From Temnothorax longispinosus (Eukaryota; Arthropoda; Insecta; Hymenoptera; Formicidae), in NCBI RefSeq assembly GCF_030848805.1, contig NC_092368.1:3196441-3260440 (forward strand): 64,000 bases of DNA, written 5' to 3'. Within the stretch, counting starts at the first letter, position 1; every line of letters starts with the position of its first letter. The notes beneath the pieces were generated by a model. The model saw only the letters and a list, made by a program, of their open reading frames with translations, did no database searches and was not told the origin of the DNA. The position numbers were made by a program, and so were the translations under genes. This document shows, piece after piece, positions 59,963 to 64,000 of the stretch.

Positions 59963-60006
59963 AAAAGTAGAAACTATATATATATATATATATAGTTTCT
60001 ACTTTT
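59963..60006. repeat. Perfect 44-bp palindrome with TA core
   Basis: AAAAGTAGAAAC at the left is the exact reverse complement of GTTTCTACTTTT at the right, with a pure TA run between. The whole forms a 22-bp-arm palindrome capable of cruciform extrusion. Confidence 0.93.
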
Positions 60007-60348
60007 CTTGACTTATAATAACAATAATAAAATATATATAAATATAAAAAAATGTAATATGTATAGAAAAAATATCAAAACAACTTCTCAAACCACACAT
60101 ATTTATAAAAATTGATGCAAGCATAATTAATGCGTATTATAAAACCGTGTGTGTATATTTGGCTTGTGAGCTCTCAGAGACATACGAGCAATGTGCGCCG
60201 AAAGGACAGCAACGCACGAACGAATTACGGCGATACTCGCGAAAACCTGCGTCGGACCAATGACCGGGAATGACGTCGCATACCCGAAAGACGACGCGTC
60301 TGGATCGTCGAGGTGGTCCCGCGAAGCGAAGCGAAGCCGATGACCGGC

Positions 60349-60446
60349 GCAGGCAAGCAAGCAAGCAAGCCAGGCAAGCAGGCAGGCAGGCAGGCAGGTA
60401 GGCAGGCAGGCAAGCAGGCAAGCAGACCGGCGGGCAGGCAGGCAGC
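60349..60446. repeat. (GGCA)n tetranucleotide repeat
   Basis: About 95 bp of AGGC/AAGC units with a TAGG interruption. On the minus strand it reads LPACLPACLPA in one frame because four-base units cycle all three codon phases. This accounts for the 203-residue minus-strand frame at 60127-60738. Confidence 0.96.
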
Positions 60447-63400
60447 GTGCGGATGTCGCGAAGAAGGAGCAATAGGGACCCCATAGGCCGTAGTGGATCC
60501 TTGGATTAATGGCCAAGGATCGTCTAAACTCTAGGTGAAAGATGCTGCGTAGCTTCGCGAAAGGAACGCGAAAAGAGAGAGAGGGGGGGGAGAGACGCGA
60601 AGCAAAACGGCGAGACAGAGAGAAAAGAAGACAGATAGAGAGAAAAAGAGGGGGATGGGAAGGAGGAAGATGCTTGGAGTGGGCAAGACAGGAGAGCGAA
60701 CGGAGGACATCGAACTGAAATGGCCTCTGGGAGCGCATTCCAGTATTCCACTCTCGCTACCTTAGGCCATCCCACCTCCTCTGTCTCCCCTCCCTCCTCC
60801 TCTTCTTGTTCTTCAGCATCCTCGGCGTTTCTCTCCTTCTTATACCCGCACCTCATCCTTTTGCGCTCTCTCATCTCTCTTTCTTTCTTCCTTTCTTTTC
60901 TGTCTCTCTACCTTTCCCCTTCTGTCTTTTCTCTCTGTCTCTCCTGCGCCGCTCTTTCTCTCGTCCCGATCGCCGTCCTCCTTCTCCGCCGCGATCTCAT
61001 CCCTCTCGGACCGAAGCTCAGCATCCTCCTTTGGACTTAGAGTCCTTTTATTTCGCTCCTCCGCATTCTTGAGTTTCCGCTCGCTCGCCGACTCGAGCGA
61101 CGAACTTTCCTCCTTACGGCGACACTGCGGACGAATCCATTCCGCGGACTTTATCGAACGTCCCTCTTTCTCTCTCTTCCTTTCTCTCCTCTTTCTCCCA
61201 GATTCCCCGCGTCCTCTTATGGATCTCTCGATCTTACGCTTACTTTTCGATTAAACCCGGAGATTAAAAATCTCCCGAGGAAAATCTTTTATAAATTTCA
61301 TGTCGCGAGCGCGGCAGAAACCGGACGCTGAGCATCCGTAACGAGATTCGTGGCTGGCGATGTCTCGGAGATCCTCGTTGGATAACTCGGTTTAAATAGG
61401 TCTATTGTTTAAGTTGCCTCCTTTTTTTTATTCACAGTTTCTTACGCATCCCGCCTACAAAGGATTCGCTCTTTCTCGGCCGCGATACGTTTTTAATTCG
61501 CGGTATTGTAGAGCCTCCTCGCGCGCCGATTGTCCTGCTCTGTTTGCGTGGATTATTCTTTCGTTACCTGCGGATTCTTCAGGACGTGGCTTAGCACGGT
61601 ACCGTTTGATAAGCTTAGAATTCTTTTGTCTGTGACTTCGCATACTCCGAATTCCGTTCTCTACATGTGCGAATTACCTAGCGATCTTTAATCAACATAT
61701 TTTGGATTTATATACATTTATTGAATAACATCTGCATAGTTTTTAAATATATATGTCGCCCAAAAAACATGAATTTATAATTTATTTCTATTATCTATAT
61801 AATTGTAATTTATCCATTTGTTATATATTATTCGTATATCGATTTAAATTCTCTTATCCTTTCCCTTTAATCATCAAATTATTATTTTTATTGACTTAGC
61901 ATTCGAGATATTTCTTTTATACCTTTTTTTATTACGGTCCTTCTCATCCTTGCCTTTTTCCCAGAAATCGAATTTTCGCTCCCGATGCCGTATAGATAAA
62001 CCTATTGCGTAACTTCTATCGAATAGAAGCCAAGTTTCTGCCTCCGACCTGACGATTCTAAATTTTCATTTTCGATTTCATTCTTCGCTCTCTTTCCCCA
62101 TGCAGTTCAGCATATTATATTCCTTTGACGTCGAAATCGCCTTATTTCGTCCCCACATACTCCAGTGTCCTACCGCTGACGCCGACAATTCTTACCCCTC
62201 AGCGTCCTCTTTCTCCAGTGATTTTCCGCGACTGTGTAATCCGCTGATCTCCTTTACAGAGTCGTTGTATTTCAACGAGGTACGATCCGCAAACATTTCT
62301 CACGATATGTTACAAATTTGTTTCTCGTTCGCATCGATATCATCGTGCGCGAATATTTATCCTCGGAGTACTTCTATTCTTGTAATTCGTAAAAAGTCAA
62401 TATCATTCAGAATCGTCTTTCGAAATGCACTCGCTGACGTTCGTTACTTTAGCCTTAGAATGAGAATTGACGTTTGTTTTAGAATGGCAGTTTCCTGCCT
62501 TGTACGAGGAAAAAAAGGAAATTGATTTTCAATCAGTGAATACATATTCATACTGTTTTCCTATCGCTGACATTAATTTATTAATGAGAGTCCTACTTGC
62601 TGCGGATAACTATTCTGCAATACAATGTGTGGTTCGGATGCGTTAATACAAGGATGATTCGCACTTCTCGTATATATGTTCTTTTATATAAACGAATTCT
62701 CTGCGAATCTCTCGTGATTAGTCAAACAAGAGGAAAATTTACAAAAATGTGCGGATTTCGCAGCTGATACAAAAAAAGTGTTTAACAGTCAAAATGACCA
62801 AACCATCGGTCTGTTAAAAGATACGCGCAGCGAACACGTCGCTGATAGCATTCTAGCGACTCGCGCCTGGTTGACGCGGACGTAAAATAACTTTTATTAC
62901 TCCGCCGTTAGTTCGTGAGTTACCGACAACCTTGGCACGTGGAGTAATACCCGCGTGGAGTGAGGAACTCCGAACAATGTTCCGTGCAGCGAAATTAAAC
63001 TCGACGTCCCTGACTTGGCTAATGCGTGTCGAACTAATACTTCGCTCTGGGAAAACGTTCGCGCACGATCATATGCGCGACTTCGGCAGCTTGGAGACAC
63101 CCTGTATATTTATCGTCCAATACAATCGAATGATTAACTGGTATATCCGGTCTGAGATATTCCGAACTTTCAAACTAGCGCAACGATGAATTGAAAGCAC
63201 ATTTCACGCTGAAATTCGTTAGAAATACCGTTCCGTGTGGTTCGAGCTTAACGTGTTGCCTCGAGCCACGTTTCAAGCATCGTAAATTTGATTTAGGGGG
63301 GATAACCGGGAACAATGTCGATCGGGACGTCGATTAACAATAAAATATCATCCCGCGCTCCCCGCGCGTCAAAACGAAGATTCCGCGGCGGAGGTTGTTC

Positions 63401-64000
63401 CCAAGCTAATATCTTTACCGGGCACCGAGGGTGTGCGCGCGGAATTTAATGGTCCCGCCAGAAGTTCTCTCCTCGGCGAGATCCTCGCGCGACTTGGCCG
63501 GAAGATAAATCGAAGCCGGGACGCTTTTGTCCCCCCCCTTCCCGCCCCTCTCGCAACTTTCAACGGCAATGCCGCCTGAGCGTGGCTTCTGGCTTCGGTT
63601 GGCGTTATAAGCCGCGTATTGACCCGCGTGGAAACCCCTTAACAAAAGTCACGAAATAACCCCTTCGAATCCGAATGGCGTCGGTGTTTCAACGGAACTC
63701 ACCGGATTTCGCAATAATTCCGCAAACAAAGTAAAACGCTAAAATTCCGCTAAAAAACGTAGAACGCGTAAAGATCGAAACGTATTAAAACACTTTGCAT
63801 AGACGCGAGATTATCTCTCGGCTCTATCTCATTTCGCGAATGAGATAATGAATCGCTTTTATCTCTAAATTTTGTCCGGGATATATATCCTTTGTCGTCT
63901 CTCATAGGCAAATGTTGAATCAACAATGCGCAAATAAAACTAGACTCGGCGGCAATTGGTCGTTTGGTTTTTGTTGGTACATGGTGCCGCGCAACGTGAC
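60447..64000. other. Region with no recognised gene
   Basis: It is pyrimidine-rich at 60780-61200 and AT-rich at 61680-61960 and 62520-62760. A 141-residue ATG frame lies at 62100-62525 (plus), with partly protein-like but broken frames on the opposite strand; I do not recognise either. A minus-strand short exon candidate lies at 61568-61643. The last kilobase is CpG-rich with no feature recognised. Confidence 0.45.
61568..61643 (-). CDS. Weak candidate first coding exon (25 codons plus one base)
   Basis: On the minus strand an ATG with A at -3 opens MRSHRQKNSKLIKRYRAKPR..., a basic peptide. It reaches CCGCAG|GTAACG, a fair donor with GT at 61567-61566, ending in phase 1. Phase 1 does not fit the Pdk1 acceptor at 980. 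The frame also stays open past the donor for about 36 codons, so it may be an unspliced chance frame. Confidence 0.12.

Noticed and set aside
60127..60738. 203-codon minus-strand frame with a PACL repeat
   Set aside because: The repeat comes from the (GGCA)n microsatellite, which reads the same in all three phases, and the rest derives from a CT-rich tract.
1..64000. CRISPR arrays, operons, Shine-Dalgarno sites, tRNA and rRNA genes
   Set aside because: No regularly spaced identical repeats were seen. The gene structure is eukaryotic, and no tRNA B-box with a foldable acceptor stem or rRNA-like sequence was found by reading. A tRNA scan could overturn this.

Overview
The window looks like nuclear DNA from an insect, most likely a hymenopteran and possibly an ant. 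The only unambiguous gene is split by a short GT-AG intron and encodes a clear animal PDK1-type kinase. The surrounding DNA alternates CpG-dense blocks with AT-rich blocks and carries many (CT)n/(GA)n and triplet microsatellites. The order-level guess is inference from composition and has not been checked.

Layout. The left edge (1-979, minus strand) holds the 5' end of Pdk1, encoding 3-phosphoinositide-dependent protein kinase 1. It has one 606-nt exon that runs off the window, a 133-bp intron, and an exon at 740-979 that contains the best start codon (910-908). About 9.4 kb upstream, at 10343-~10775 on the minus strand, there is a segment of about 420 nt with no ATG. It ends in a strong splice donor, has a TATA-like tract just upstream, and sits at the edge of a GC-rich block (about 9.3-12.8 kb). 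I propose it as the non-coding first exon and promoter of Pdk1. Spliced to the acceptor at 981/980, the first AUG in its AUG-free part plus exon 2 is the in-frame Pdk1 start.

From about 12.8 kb to 64 kb I recognise no protein family. The region holds simple repeats and two palindromic MITE-like elements (17871-18019 and 28711-28838). It also holds three related fragments that look like the 3' ends of a non-LTR retrotransposon (21681-21758, 21878-21963, 34798-34866). There are several isolated exon-like segments with good splice or start signals but no homology. The most interesting are a 45-nt, frame-preserving candidate microexon (45413-45457) with an acidic-tract candidate exon upstream (44968-~45130), and two alternative phase-0 starts on the minus strand (28120-28143 and 29252-29317) that could splice to Pdk1 exon 2.

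The most unusual structure is at 42347-44300. Eight degenerate copies of a GATARTAATAAAG-like motif recur with alternating short and long spacing. It could be a homotypic cis-regulatory cluster or an old tandem repeat. I see no CRISPR array, tRNA, rRNA, operon or intact transposon, and no firm evidence of a new biological system.
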